64,000 nucleotides of DNA from CAWBCI01 sp963787195 (GCA_963787195.1 CAWBCI010000031.1:124001-188000); one strand, 5' to 3'; positions 27,258 through 36,723 are shown, counted from the first letter of the stretch. The notes: a model not told the origin generated them from the letters alone. Program-made: numbers and translations.

Positions 27258-27344
27258 GAACTATAAGGATTATTCTTCGTACTTTTAACGAACCGGCATT
27301 CGCTTTAATTATTTAGTTAATGCCGGTTCATCAATAATACGAAC

Positions 27345-28265
27345 ATGAGGATCCTGATTTTCGGGGCAAGCGGCTTTATAGGCCGTACACTTGTTAAGCA
27401 CCTTCACAATCAAAATTATATTCCGGTTGCCGTAAGCCGTGATGCGGACAATACGCGCAAACTGATAGGACAATTCGCGGAAATCGTCGAATGGGATTCC
27501 GAAAATCCGGAAGATCTTCTGCCCTTCCTGGAAAATATTCAGGCGGTCATCAACCTTGCCGGAGCAGGAATAGCCGATAAAAAATGGAGCCTCAGAAGAA
27601 AGGAAATTCTTTACAAAAGCCGGGTAGAATTCAGCCGGAAAATAGTTGAAGCAATCCGCATGGCACCTGAAAAACCAGGTATTTTCATACAGGCATCTGC
27701 AGTGGGTTTTTACGACTCGGCAGGGGAAAACATCCTGGATGAGGACAGCCCCCGGGGAAATGGATTTTTAGCAGGCCTCACCGCAGCCTGGGAAAATTCG
27801 GTTGAAGAGCTGGATTTATTGGATATCAGACTAATCTATTTACGCACCGGGATCGTCCTTGGCAGAGAAGGAGGATTTTTGAAAAAAATCATGATTCCCT
27901 TTAAGTTTTATTCAGGAACCTTTTTTGGCTCCGGAAAACAGTGGCTGCCATGGATACACCTGGCTGATCATATTGCCATCATTCAATTTCTGCTCGAAGA
28001 TACAACAGCGGAAGGCCCCTATAACCTGGTTGCACCAGAGCCGGTGAGGTTTGAAAAAATGATCCGTTCCATTTCCCGGATAAGTGGCAAACCGGCCTGG
28101 CTCAGAATCCCATCCTATATCATAAAAGTCTTCTTCGGGGAAATGGGAAAAGAAACTATACTGGGAAGCCAGCGTGTCATTTCATCAAAACTTGATCCCG
28201 GTAAATATTATTTTCTTTTTGATAATATAGAAGATGCCCTGAAGGATATACTTGTATCAAAATAA
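27345..28265 (+). CDS. TIGR01777 family NAD-dependent epimerase-like protein
   Basis: A 306-residue atypical short-chain dehydrogenase/reductase. It has the N-terminal nucleotide-binding GASGFIGRTLV, the NLAGAGIADKKWS segment diagnostic of TIGR01777 (YfcH/SDR39U1-like), and the QASAVGFYDSAGE motif, where phenylalanine-tyrosine replaces the usual YYG. The C-terminal DUF1731-like tail (PSYIIKVFFGEMGKETILGSQRV) is present. The substrate is unknown. Confidence 0.9.
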   Translation: MRILIFGASGFIGRTLVKHLHNQNYIPVAVSRDADNTRKLIGQFAEIVEWDSENPEDLLPFLENIQAVINLAGAGIADKKWSLRRKEILYKSRVEFSRKIVEAIRMAPEKPGIFIQASAVGFYDSAGENILDEDSPRGNGFLAGLTAAWENSVEELDLLDIRLIYLRTGIVLGREGGFLKKIMIPFKFYSGTFFGSGKQWLPWIHLADHIAIIQFLLEDTTAEGPYNLVAPEPVRFEKMIRSISRISGKPAWLRIPSYIIKVFFGEMGKETILGSQRVISSKLDPGKYYFLFDNIEDALKDILVSK

Positions 28266-28360
28266 AACTTCATTTAAACTTATCCGGCTAACTGCTGTTT
28301 ATAAATACATAATTCCTAATTGTTTTACCGAAGTTTCAGGACTTAAAAAAAATCAATACA

Positions 28361-29881
28361 ATGCAAGAAATTGAAAATATCCAGTTAACATACTTAAATC
28401 CTGAAGATTACCCGGAATTCAGAGAGGCAATGATTGAAGCCTATCCCAATATACCAGGTTCGATATGGAAAGAGGATCAGATAAAAACCCTGATATCCGA
28501 GTTCAGGGAAGGCCAGATAGTCATTAAGATTGATGGAGAATTTGCGGGCTGTGCACTCTCAATTATAGTTGATTATACAAAATTCGAGAACAAACATACT
28601 TATAGGGAGATCACGGGTCAATTTTCTTTTGACACCCATGATCCTGAAGGGGATATGCTATATGGCATCGAAATATTCATTCGTCCCAAGTTCAGGGGTC
28701 TTCGCCTGGGAAGGAGGCTATATGATTACAGAAAAGAATTATGTGAAAAACTGAATTTAAAAGGAATAGCCTTCGGTGGCAGGATACCGAATTATCATAC
28801 ATACGCACATGAACTCAGCCCTAAACAATACATCGATAAGGTGAGGAAAAGGGAAATACATGATCCTGTTCTGGATTTCCAGATTTCGAATGATTTTCAC
28901 CCGGCAAAAATATTGACCGGCTACCTTGCAGGGGACACCGAGTCGAATGACTATGCAGTATTACTGGAATGGGATAATATCTATTATGAAAAACCCTCAA
29001 AGAAAGCCACGACCATAAAAAAGATTATTCGTCTGGGGCTTATACAATGGCAGATGAGGCCTTATAAAAATATAGATGAACTGATGCAGCAGGCGGAATT
29101 TTTTATCGATGCCGTTTCAGCCTACCGGGCTGATTTCGCCTTATTCCCCGAATTTTTCAATGCCCCCCTGATGGCCGAAAACAATCATCTGTCAACAGCC
29201 GAAGCAATCAGGGAACTGGCTTTGCACACCGATACGCTGATCCAGAAGTTTTCGGAATTATCTATCTCATATAATATCAATATTATAGCCGGAAGTATGC
29301 CCGAACTAAAGGATGGTAATTTATATAATGCAGGCTATTTATGCAAAAGGAACGGAGCTGTCGAACGTTTTGAGAAAATACATATAACTCCTGATGAAGC
29401 TATGGTTTGGGGGATGCAGGGAGGAAAGGCTATCAAAGCTTATGATACCGATTGCGGCAAAATAGGCATTTTGATATGCTATGATATTGAATTTCCGGAA
29501 TTGAGCAGATTGCTTGCCGATGAAGGTATGGATATACTTTTTGTTCCTTTCCTTACGGATACTCAAAATGGCTTCTCAAGGGTCAAGAACTGTGCCCAGG
29601 CCAGGGCCATAGAAAATGAATGCTATGTTGCTATAGCCGGAAGTGTGGGGAACCTTCCAAAGGTCCATAATATGGACATACAATATGCACAATCCATGGT
29701 TTTCACTCCCTGTGACTTCGCATTTCCGGCAAATGGGATTAAAGCTGAAGCCACACCGAATAACGAAATGATACTCCTGGCAGATGTAGATATTGACCTC
29801 CTCAGGGAATTGAATCAATTCGGGAGCGTGAGGAACCTGAAAGACCGCCGGACTGATCTTTATGAACTTAAGAAGCTGTAG
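28361..29881 (+). CDS. GNAT acetyltransferase fused to a carbon-nitrogen hydrolase (nitrilase)
   Basis: A 506-residue two-domain protein. Residues about 5-210 are a GNAT acetyltransferase with the acetyl-CoA loop RPKFRGLRLGRRLYDYR. Residues about 222-505 are a nitrilase-superfamily hydrolase with the full catalytic triad E264 (FPEFFN), K339 (FEKIHITPDE) and C373 (ILICYDIEFPE). The same fusion is known across several phyla, usually annotated as bifunctional GNAT/carbon-nitrogen hydrolase. The chemistry is probably acyl transfer on an amine linked to amide hydrolysis. It seems monocistronic. Confidence 0.92.
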   Translation: MQEIENIQLTYLNPEDYPEFREAMIEAYPNIPGSIWKEDQIKTLISEFREGQIVIKIDGEFAGCALSIIVDYTKFENKHTYREITGQFSFDTHDPEGDMLYGIEIFIRPKFRGLRLGRRLYDYRKELCEKLNLKGIAFGGRIPNYHTYAHELSPKQYIDKVRKREIHDPVLDFQISNDFHPAKILTGYLAGDTESNDYAVLLEWDNIYYEKPSKKATTIKKIIRLGLIQWQMRPYKNIDELMQQAEFFIDAVSAYRADFALFPEFFNAPLMAENNHLSTAEAIRELALHTDTLIQKFSELSISYNINIIAGSMPELKDGNLYNAGYLCKRNGAVERFEKIHITPDEAMVWGMQGGKAIKAYDTDCGKIGILICYDIEFPELSRLLADEGMDILFVPFLTDTQNGFSRVKNCAQARAIENECYVAIAGSVGNLPKVHNMDIQYAQSMVFTPCDFAFPANGIKAEATPNNEMILLADVDIDLLRELNQFGSVRNLKDRRTDLYELKKL

Positions 29882-29883
29882 GG

Positions 29884-29990
29884 GAAGTCAGCAGTCAGCA
29901 GTCTTTTAGTAATCAAAATCTTTATCACCATATCACCTTACCACCATATCACCTTACCACCTTACCACCATATCACCTTATCACTTTTCC
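29884..29990. repeat. Short tandem repeats (7-bp GTCAGCA, 8-bp ATCACCTT families)
   Basis: Just after the GNAT-nitrilase stop, GTCAGCA repeats are followed by the 16-mer AGTAATCAAAATCTTT (29908-29923). An array of ATCACCTT / ACCACCAT / ACCACCTT octamers then runs to about 29990. The 16-mer and octamer array recur in inverted orientation at 32381-32425. Confidence 0.85.
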
Positions 29991-29995
29991 ACTAT

Positions 29996-30029
29996 TTTGT
30001 TTTTCATTTAAATTATTTCTTAACTTGGC
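29996..30029 (+). promoter_or_regulatory. Candidate promoter of the small secreted-protein gene at 30075
   Basis: TTTG at 29996-29999 and TAACTTGG at 30022-30029 (one mismatch to TAnnTTTG) stand 22 bp apart, 45 bp before the start codon. Confidence 0.4.
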
Positions 30030-30074
30030 AGCGATTTAAGCCATTTTCTATACCAAACCAAATAATCAAAAAAT

Positions 30075-30623
30075 ATGAAAGCAAAATTATTATCAGGAAT
30101 TTTAGTTTCAGTATTTATGATCAGTATGGCTTTCGGACAGGAAGCAAACATTGCAAAACCGGATGTGAGGCAAAAATATAAATGGGCTGCAGGCATTGGT
30201 GCTGGTTTTACAAGCGGTTACGGATTTTCTGTCAAATATCATCCCAAAAAAGAAGGCATCCAGTTAAATTTCCTGCCCTACCTTGATAATTATGGGGAAA
30301 AACAATTAATATGTGTTGGCCTGACTTTGACGCACGATTTTTGGAGCAGTCCTTATATTAATACTTATTTCTATGTAGCCAGCAGTTATACCTACTCAAA
30401 AAATATAGGCTCACTCAATCTGATACCATTTTCAAATTCAGATTATGATAAAAATAAAGAGAATGCCGTGGTTAATTCCGGATTAGGCGTTGGATTTGAA
30501 GCGAATACACAAAAAAGGGTTGTGATTAACCTGATGATAGGTTATGCTCAGTATGACTCTTTTAAACAATTGTTTTTAACCGGAGAGATAGCTTTGCATT
30601 ATAAGTTTGGAATGAACAGGTGA
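30075..30623 (+). CDS. Hypothetical outer-membrane beta-barrel-like protein
   Basis: A 182-residue protein with a clear signal peptide ending near FGQ (residue 22). The rest alternates hydrophobic and polar residues as in outer-membrane strands (WAAGIGAGFTSGYGFSVKYH, TYFYVASSYTYSKN) and ends LHYKFGMNR, close to the usual aromatic C-terminus of barrels. I do not recognise a named family. It lies between tandem-repeat tracts and may be co-transcribed with the next gene. Confidence 0.6.
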   Translation: MKAKLLSGILVSVFMISMAFGQEANIAKPDVRQKYKWAAGIGAGFTSGYGFSVKYHPKKEGIQLNFLPYLDNYGEKQLICVGLTLTHDFWSSPYINTYFYVASSYTYSKNIGSLNLIPFSNSDYDKNKENAVVNSGLGVGFEANTQKRVVINLMIGYAQYDSFKQLFLTGEIALHYKFGMNR

Positions 30624-30626
30624 TTC

Positions 30627-30715
30627 CAGTCAGCAGTCAGCAGTCAGCAGTCAGCAGTCATACTATTAACAATTAACCAATAACCAATACCCAATAACCA
30701 ATAACCATTAACCAA
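30627..30715. repeat. Two 7-bp tandem repeat arrays (CAGTCAG and ACCAATA)
   Basis: Four and a half perfect CAGTCAG heptamers (about 30627-30659) are followed, after a short spacer, by about six degenerate ACCAATA heptamers (about 30670-30715). They fill the gap between the two secreted-protein genes. The first array belongs to the same family as the repeats at 29884; the second resembles, in inverted orientation, GGGTATT repeats at 32365. Confidence 0.85.
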
Positions 30716-30729
30716 ATAAAATTTTCCTT

Positions 30730-32358
30730 ATGAAAAAAATTTTATTCCTGGGATCTTTGTTTTCATTGATCTCCTTCATCACCTTCTCACAGGCCCGGCT
30801 TTCCAACGATTTCACATACTCACTTGGTAAACCTTATCAGGTAGTGGATGCAGCCGAAAAGTATTACTTCCTGATGGATAATACTATGATTAAGGCCTCT
30901 CTGAATAAAGAAGTTTTAACCCTTCAGAATTTCGATCTGAATAACCTGAGCCAGTTAAGGAAAGTAATTGTAAAGAACTTCCCGGCAGGTTTTGGATGGG
31001 AAACCATGACTGTGCTTAATAATAAATTTTATTTTTTCTATAATTCATATGATAAAGGCAAAAACACCGAGCAATTAATGTATCGCGAACTAAACCCTGA
31101 CAATTTAACTTTCAAGGGGGATGATAAAATTCTATGCTCGGTGAAAGGAAAAGTCACAGGCGAGTTGTATAACAATGGAAAGATGAGTTATAATATTAAA
31201 ACCCGGGACAAATTCAACTTTTATTATTCATATGACACATCCAAAGTTCTGGTGCAGTATTCCAAAAAGCCATCCAAAGGTTCTTCAGCCTTTGAAACCA
31301 TTGGTCTAAATACCTTTGATAAGGACCTGAACCCTATAGGGACCGATGAAATCAAGATGCCCTATATCCAGAAAAAAATGAAGAACCTTCATTATTCCAT
31401 TGATTCGGAAGGCAATATTTATATACTCAGCGCGGTGAGTAATGGGAATGTCGACATTAAAAAATGCCTGGACGGAAAAGGCGAATCTCACCTTGAATTA
31501 TTGAGGATTATTGCCGGCACGGGAGTGCTTGAAAAAGTCCCTGTTGAACTTTCAAATTTCTATATCCACAATCTAACATCCTTTGAAGGCCCTGGCAACT
31601 ATATAGTTTGTGCAGGATCCTACAGCAAAGTATCAAATAAGAAAGGCAACAGCATCGATGGTATCTTCGTGTTTAAAGCAGGGAAAGAAGGCGAAATTTA
31701 TGATTATGCTACTTATGAAATCCCTCTTGAAATTCTGAATCAAAATCTGAAAAAGAAAGAACAAAATAAAAATACTAAAAAAGAAAAAGATGATAAGGCT
31801 GAATTCGAAGACCTCATCATGCAAAATGTAGTGATTAATTCAGACGGAAGCATGCTGCTCGTTGGTGAACAACAATACAAAATAATAACAACCAGGACTT
31901 CCGCCAATGGAAGTGTAAATGTCACTGTCAGGGATTATTATAATGATATGCTGGTAACTAAGATAGAAGCTGACGGGAAACTGGCCTGGATGAAAAAATT
32001 ACCCAAAAAACAACAGGGACTGAAAGGACTGGGGGGTATGTCGTACAAATATATTTCAGGAAGAGATTATCATTATTTTTTATTCCTTGATAATGTAAAA
32101 AACCAGGGATTGACCATGCAGGAGGTACCGGCTTATCATTTCGACGGTCAGGGGGGCTTTCTTACGGCTTATAAACTTAATGATGAAAGCGGCGAAGTAA
32201 GTAAAGATTATATCATGGATTTGAGAAATGTGAAGGGCATGGAAGTTTTTCAGTTCAAAACAAGTCGCATATTATCTGTATCTCCGACTGAATTTATTGT
32301 TGAAGTATATAAAAAAGATAAAAAAGATATTCTGATTAAAATTGATTTGAAAGAGTAG
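30730..32358 (+). CDS. Hypothetical secreted protein (542 aa)
   Basis: A 542-residue protein with a signal peptide (MKKILFLGSLFSLISFITFSQA). The body consists of beta-rich segments reminiscent of a propeller (for example KYYFLMDNTMIKASL, DSEGNIYILSAVSNG), with a lysine-rich low-complexity insert (KKKEQNKNTKKEKDDK) around residue 340. No T9SS tail, lipobox or catalytic motif is visible, so it is probably periplasmic. The family is not recognised. It lies between tandem repeat tracts. Confidence 0.6.
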   Translation: MKKILFLGSLFSLISFITFSQARLSNDFTYSLGKPYQVVDAAEKYYFLMDNTMIKASLNKEVLTLQNFDLNNLSQLRKVIVKNFPAGFGWETMTVLNNKFYFFYNSYDKGKNTEQLMYRELNPDNLTFKGDDKILCSVKGKVTGELYNNGKMSYNIKTRDKFNFYYSYDTSKVLVQYSKKPSKGSSAFETIGLNTFDKDLNPIGTDEIKMPYIQKKMKNLHYSIDSEGNIYILSAVSNGNVDIKKCLDGKGESHLELLRIIAGTGVLEKVPVELSNFYIHNLTSFEGPGNYIVCAGSYSKVSNKKGNSIDGIFVFKAGKEGEIYDYATYEIPLEILNQNLKKKEQNKNTKKEKDDKAEFEDLIMQNVVINSDGSMLLVGEQQYKIITTRTSANGSVNVTVRDYYNDMLVTKIEADGKLAWMKKLPKKQQGLKGLGGMSYKYISGRDYHYFLFLDNVKNQGLTMQEVPAYHFDGQGGFLTAYKLNDESGEVSKDYIMDLRNVKGMEVFQFKTSRILSVSPTEFIVEVYKKDKKDILIKIDLKE

Positions 32359-32640
32359 GTGCCGGGTATTGGGTATTGGGGTGATAAGGTGATAAGGTGA
32401 AAAGGTGGAAAAGATTTTGATTACTCTACTGCCAATCGCCAACAGATCCCGACATTCATCGGGATGATGGTAAATCTTGCATAAAAGAAAAGCGGCGCTT
32501 TTTTAGCCCCCCGCAATAGACGTCATCCCGGCGCAGGCCGGGAAACGTCATCCCGGCGCAGGCCGGGATCTGACAGCGGAAAGCAGTGAAAGTTGCAACG
32601 ACCAATGACTGAAGACTGAAGACTGACGACTGAAGACTGT
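32359..32640. repeat. Intergenic repeat cluster: tandem 7/8-mers and palindromic repeats
   Basis: In order this stretch holds GGGTATT heptamers, TGATAAGG octamers, AAAGATTTTGATTACT (32410-32425; exact inverse of 29908-29923), and a small palindrome around 32446-32465. Two 23-bp palindromic copies starting CGTCATCCCGGCG follow (32521-32543 and 32546-32568; each contains CCCGGC-GCAG-GCCGGG). TGAAGAC heptamers close it near 32606-32640. There is no credible gene up to the peroxiredoxin at 32774. Confidence 0.85.
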
Positions 32641-32773
32641 TCTTGTTTAATCTTTTTTGCAAATCACTAAACAAAATACAATTCTGACTGTTTATTGCAT
32701 AAATCGCTTTCCAATAGAAACGATTTCAATACGTTAATTTTTATTAATCTGAATCATTTAATAAAGAATAATC

Positions 32774-33238
32774 ATGTCAGAATTGAAGATAGGATCACAA
32801 ATTCCCCTTTTCCGCCTGCCCGATCAGGATGGAAATGTTTTCGATATTAGTACCATACTTGGAAAGAAAAACCTGGTAATTTATTTTTATCCTAAGGATG
32901 AAACCCAGGGATGCACAAAGGAAGCCTGTTCCTTCCGGGATTCATATGAAGTTTTTAAGGATTATGATGCTGAAGTTATTGGAATCAGTAGCGACAGTGT
33001 GGACTCTCACAGGAATTTCAAGGAGCATCATCATTTACCTTTTATTCTTCTGAGTGATGAAAAGAAAGAAGTCAGGGAACTTTTCGGGGTCCCAAAAAGC
33101 ATGCTTGGTCTTTTACCCGGCCGGGTGACTTATATCATTGATAAAAAAGGGATAGTTCAGCATATCTTCAATTCCCAGTTGAATCCTGAAAAACATATTG
33201 ATTCGGCTATAGAAGTGCTGAAGAATATGGCAGGCTGA
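32774..33238 (+). CDS. bcp: Thioredoxin-dependent thiol peroxidase (BCP/PrxQ peroxiredoxin)
   Basis: A 154-residue atypical two-cysteine peroxiredoxin of the BCP/PrxQ class, which reduces hydrogen peroxide and alkyl hydroperoxides in the cytoplasm. The peroxidatic cysteine is C47 and the resolving cysteine C52 (QGCTKEAC), the five-residue spacing typical of PrxQ. The residue before GCT is glutamine rather than the usual proline. The thioredoxin fold and length are complete. It appears monocistronic. Confidence 0.94.
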   Translation: MSELKIGSQIPLFRLPDQDGNVFDISTILGKKNLVIYFYPKDETQGCTKEACSFRDSYEVFKDYDAEVIGISSDSVDSHRNFKEHHHLPFILLSDEKKEVRELFGVPKSMLGLLPGRVTYIIDKKGIVQHIFNSQLNPEKHIDSAIEVLKNMAG

Positions 33239-33362
33239 TATAAAATCCCGCATTGTCGACCGGCATAATTCAGCTTAATCAAAATTCGCTTTTCGCTTTA
33301 TATTATTTTCGTTCCGAATTTCAAATAATCGAATTCACAAACCAATCCGACTATTCAAGAAT

Positions 33363-35756
33363 ATGAAATATCTGCTCTCACTCCTTTTGCTGCCATTATT
33401 GTTTAGCCAATCCCTCGCTCAACAGGGTTCTATCCGGGGCCGGGTATATGATGCCAGTAATAATGAGCCTGTTCCCTTTGCGAACATCATCATTTTTGGC
33501 ACCACAAGCGGCTCCACTTCCGACATCAATGGGAATTATAGTTTTAGCGGGCTGGAACCGGGTTTTACTCAATTAGCCGCCAGTGCGGTAGGCTTCGAAA
33601 CCCGGGTTACTGAAGATTTCATGGTCACCAATTCAAAGACGGCTTTTATTAATATAGCATTGAAAGAGAAACAGGTACAACTCCAGGAAGTAGTGGTCAC
33701 AGCCTCCCCTTTTACCCGGGTGGATGAAAGTCCCGTTTCTCTCCATACTATACAAATCTCGGAGATAGAAAAGAATCCCGGCGGGAACCGTGACATCTCC
33801 AAGGTGATACAGATACTCCCGGGAGTCGCTTCCACACCTGCATTCCGGAATGATGTAATTGTCAGGGGCGGCGGGGCCAGTGAAAACTCATTCTACCTTG
33901 ACGGGATAGAAATTCCCAACCTGAACCACTTCTCCACCCAGGGAGCCTCAGGCGGGCCGGTCGGGATCATCAATGTGGATTTTATCCGGGAAGTCCGGCT
34001 TTATACAGGCGCATTCCCGGCCGATATCGGAAAATCGCTGAGTTCTGTCCTGGACATGAAACTCATAGATGGGAATAAGGAGAAGCTGGTTTTTAAAGGA
34101 TCGGTCGGCGCTACTGATTTTGCCTTGACTTTAAACGGCCCACTTTCAAAAAAATCCACTTTCCTCTTTTCAGTTCGAAGGTCTTATTTGAAGTTTCTTT
34201 TCAACACTTTGGGATTACCCTTCCTTCCAACCTATAACGATTACCTGGCAAAATATAAGATCAACTTCGATGAAAAGAACGAATTATCTTTAATCAGTCT
34301 TGGCTCACTTGACCAGTTCAAACTTAACACCGGACTGAAAAACCCAGATGAATCCCAGCGCTATATTCTGAGTTACCTTCCAGTCAATAAACAATGGTCT
34401 TATACTTTCGGTGCGGTTTACCGGCATTTTAACCAGAACGGCTTTACAACCTTAGTTCTCAGCCGGAATATGCTGAATAACCGTTCCTATAAATACCGTG
34501 ACAATATTGAAACAGATTCCCTGAAAACCTTTGATTATAATTCAACCGAAGCTGAGACTAAAATCAGGGCGGAGCATACGGCCGAAAATTCCGGGTACAG
34601 GATAAACTATGGCGCCGGCATGGAATATTCGAGCTATTCAAACAGGACCTATAAGCTATTGTATGAATCGGGCGCCCCAAACGACATAAACTATAATTCC
34701 CGGATAGATTTTTTTAGCTGGAATATTTTCGGACAGATCACCCGGGGCTTTCTAGAGGAACGACTGCGCTTGTCTTTAGGATTAAGAATGGATGCGAACA
34801 ATTACACTTCCTATATGTCGAACCTACTGAATCAGATTTCTCCCCGACTTTCCGCCTCTTATTTTCTTACCGAAAAATTCTCACTGAATTTCAATACCGG
34901 GCGTTATTATCAACGTCTCCCCTACACCACTTTAGGTTTCAGGGACAACAGCGGTGTACTGGTCAATAAGTTGAATGATGTTCGCTATATTTCAGCCGAT
35001 CACCTGGTGGCCGGCGTGGAATATCTCGCGGCCAAAGATGCTAAAATCAGTCTTGAAGGATTCTACAAGTATTACACTCATTATCCTTTTTCTGTCAAAG
35101 ACTCCATAAATATTGCAAGTAAAAGCGCTGATTACGGAACTTATGGTGATGAGGAGATCAGGTCAATTTCTAAGGGAAGGGCTTATGGTTTTGAAGTCTA
35201 TGCAAGGGATAAGTCACTCCTTGGATTCAATATTATCCTTTCCTACACTTTTGTAAGATCTGAATTCACGGACAAAAACGGGTCTTATGTGCCTTCGGCC
35301 TGGGACAATCATCATATCCTGAACCTGACTATAATGCGGGATTTCAAAAATCACTGGGATGCAGGCATCAAGTGGCGTTTTGTCGGGGGAGCTCCTTATA
35401 CTCCGGCTGACCTCATACTTTCATCAATGCGTCCTGCCTGGGATGTAAGAGGAAGGGAATATCCGGATTACAGCCGCTTTAACAGCCTCCGGTTGGCAGC
35501 CTTTCACCAGCTTGATCTAAGGGTGGATAAGATGTTCTTCTTCAATAAATGGTCATTGACCCTCTACCTGGATATTCAAAATGTATATAATTTTCAATCC
35601 GAAAATCCACCTCAGTACACTAACCTGAGTCCATCCGGCGTACCCGATATTGTCAATCCGGAAGCCCCTTATGATCAGCAGGAATACAAACTCAGATCCA
35701 TTCCCAGCGAATCTGGGACGATACTGCCTTCAGTCGGGATTATCGTCGAACTTTGA
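33363..35756 (+). CDS. TonB-dependent receptor with carboxypeptidase-like N-terminal domain
   Basis: A 797-residue outer-membrane receptor for energy-dependent uptake. The order is a signal peptide (to about residue 20) and a CarboxypepD_reg-like beta-sandwich (about 22-105: GSIRGRVYDASNNEPVPFANI). The plug follows (about 125-235: VIQILPGVASTPAFRNDVIVRGGGASENSFYLDGIEIP), then a C-terminal 22-strand barrel. No SusD partner, anti-sigma factor or TonB gene is adjacent, so it is not a typical polysaccharide-utilisation SusC. The substrate is unknown; metal chelate or peptide is possible. Confidence 0.93.
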   Translation: MKYLLSLLLLPLLFSQSLAQQGSIRGRVYDASNNEPVPFANIIIFGTTSGSTSDINGNYSFSGLEPGFTQLAASAVGFETRVTEDFMVTNSKTAFINIALKEKQVQLQEVVVTASPFTRVDESPVSLHTIQISEIEKNPGGNRDISKVIQILPGVASTPAFRNDVIVRGGGASENSFYLDGIEIPNLNHFSTQGASGGPVGIINVDFIREVRLYTGAFPADIGKSLSSVLDMKLIDGNKEKLVFKGSVGATDFALTLNGPLSKKSTFLFSVRRSYLKFLFNTLGLPFLPTYNDYLAKYKINFDEKNELSLISLGSLDQFKLNTGLKNPDESQRYILSYLPVNKQWSYTFGAVYRHFNQNGFTTLVLSRNMLNNRSYKYRDNIETDSLKTFDYNSTEAETKIRAEHTAENSGYRINYGAGMEYSSYSNRTYKLLYESGAPNDINYNSRIDFFSWNIFGQITRGFLEERLRLSLGLRMDANNYTSYMSNLLNQISPRLSASYFLTEKFSLNFNTGRYYQRLPYTTLGFRDNSGVLVNKLNDVRYISADHLVAGVEYLAAKDAKISLEGFYKYYTHYPFSVKDSINIASKSADYGTYGDEEIRSISKGRAYGFEVYARDKSLLGFNIILSYTFVRSEFTDKNGSYVPSAWDNHHILNLTIMRDFKNHWDAGIKWRFVGGAPYTPADLILSSMRPAWDVRGREYPDYSRFNSLRLAAFHQLDLRVDKMFFFNKWSLTLYLDIQNVYNFQSENPPQYTNLSPSGVPDIVNPEAPYDQQEYKLRSIPSESGTILPSVGIIVEL

Positions 35757-35841
35757 TTCTGAAATAGAATAGTGACTATTTTAAATTTTCAATGATTTCT
35801 TAACTGAATGATCGGCCACCCTGGCCGGAAATAAACTAACT

Positions 35842-36723
35842 TTGGCGAAACGGAAAAATATCCTGCCTCCGGTGATCACAAAGGAATACATCATCAACTA
35901 TCTAATCAAACAGGCCGATCAGCTTGATTTTCAGTTCAGACTTGCTGTTCAGACTATGGATGATGAAGCCATACATCAGTTTCGCGTGGCCACAAAGAGG
36001 ATACGTTCAATCAGCACTTTCCTCCATGATATCACCGGAGTGACCCTTCCCTCAAAAAAAACCATCAGTCCTCTCAAAAAATTATTCAAACCGGCAGGCG
36101 CCTTGCGGGATTTCCAGGTCCAGGCCGGGATCATCTCAAAGATAAATGAAGATTTTTCACTTCAACTGACCGTGATACCAGCATATTATAGCAAGAAGAT
36201 TTCCAAACTGAAATTCAGTTTCGCCACACACAGCGATAAATATGATGATAGTATCCGTAACAGTTTATCAGAGCAGGCCAGGCTAAATCTTTCAATATTC
36301 CCGGACGAGGCTTTAAGTCGTCTCACTACCGACTGGCTGAAAGAAAGGTTCAATTCATTCATTCAGAACGCTCATTTGTATTTGGATGAAAAAAATCTGC
36401 ACCTGTTCAGAAAATTATACAAACAAGCCTTTTATGTGCTTGAAATTGTCCAGAACTCAAGTAATTCAGACTATCTGAACGAAGATAAATTTGAAGAATT
36501 AAAGAAATTCGGACAGGATCTGGGCACCTGGCATGATTATTATCTTATCCTTGAGAACCTTGATAATTTCCAGCTAATGACCCATCCCTCACGGATCCGT
36601 GAAGAAAGTATCTGTCTTCGTGAGCATGTTTTCCCTATCTACACTTCCATATTGAACAAAATTTTTGACGAAATCAGTGATGGTGGAATATTCAAAATTA
36701 GCTGGCCTTCATTGCCTGAATAA
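35842..36723 (+). CDS. CHAD domain-containing protein
   Basis: A 293-residue protein made mostly of the CHAD helical domain, which binds polyphosphate and is named for conserved histidines. HQFRVATKRIRSI in the N-terminal half and the second-half LGTWHDYYLIL are the expected paired motifs. No CYTH domain is fused. The start is TTG at 35842; that TTG lies inside a sequence matching the -7 element TAACTTTG (35837-35844), so the GTG at 35872 is an alternative start. It precedes the Bat operon by about 150 bp. Confidence 0.88.
   Translation: MAKRKNILPPVITKEYIINYLIKQADQLDFQFRLAVQTMDDEAIHQFRVATKRIRSISTFLHDITGVTLPSKKTISPLKKLFKPAGALRDFQVQAGIISKINEDFSLQLTVIPAYYSKKISKLKFSFATHSDKYDDSIRNSLSEQARLNLSIFPDEALSRLTTDWLKERFNSFIQNAHLYLDEKNLHLFRKLYKQAFYVLEIVQNSSNSDYLNEDKFEELKKFGQDLGTWHDYYLILENLDNFQLMTHPSRIREESICLREHVFPIYTSILNKIFDEISDGGIFKISWPSLPE

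Noticed and set aside
30627..30715. CRISPR-like appearance of repeats
   Set aside because: The units are 7 bp with no spacers and there are no cas genes.
32456..32674. Minus-strand ORF of 72 codons with IPACAGMT
   Set aside because: It is a translation of the palindromic repeats and heptamers; such repeats often give this kind of spurious protein.
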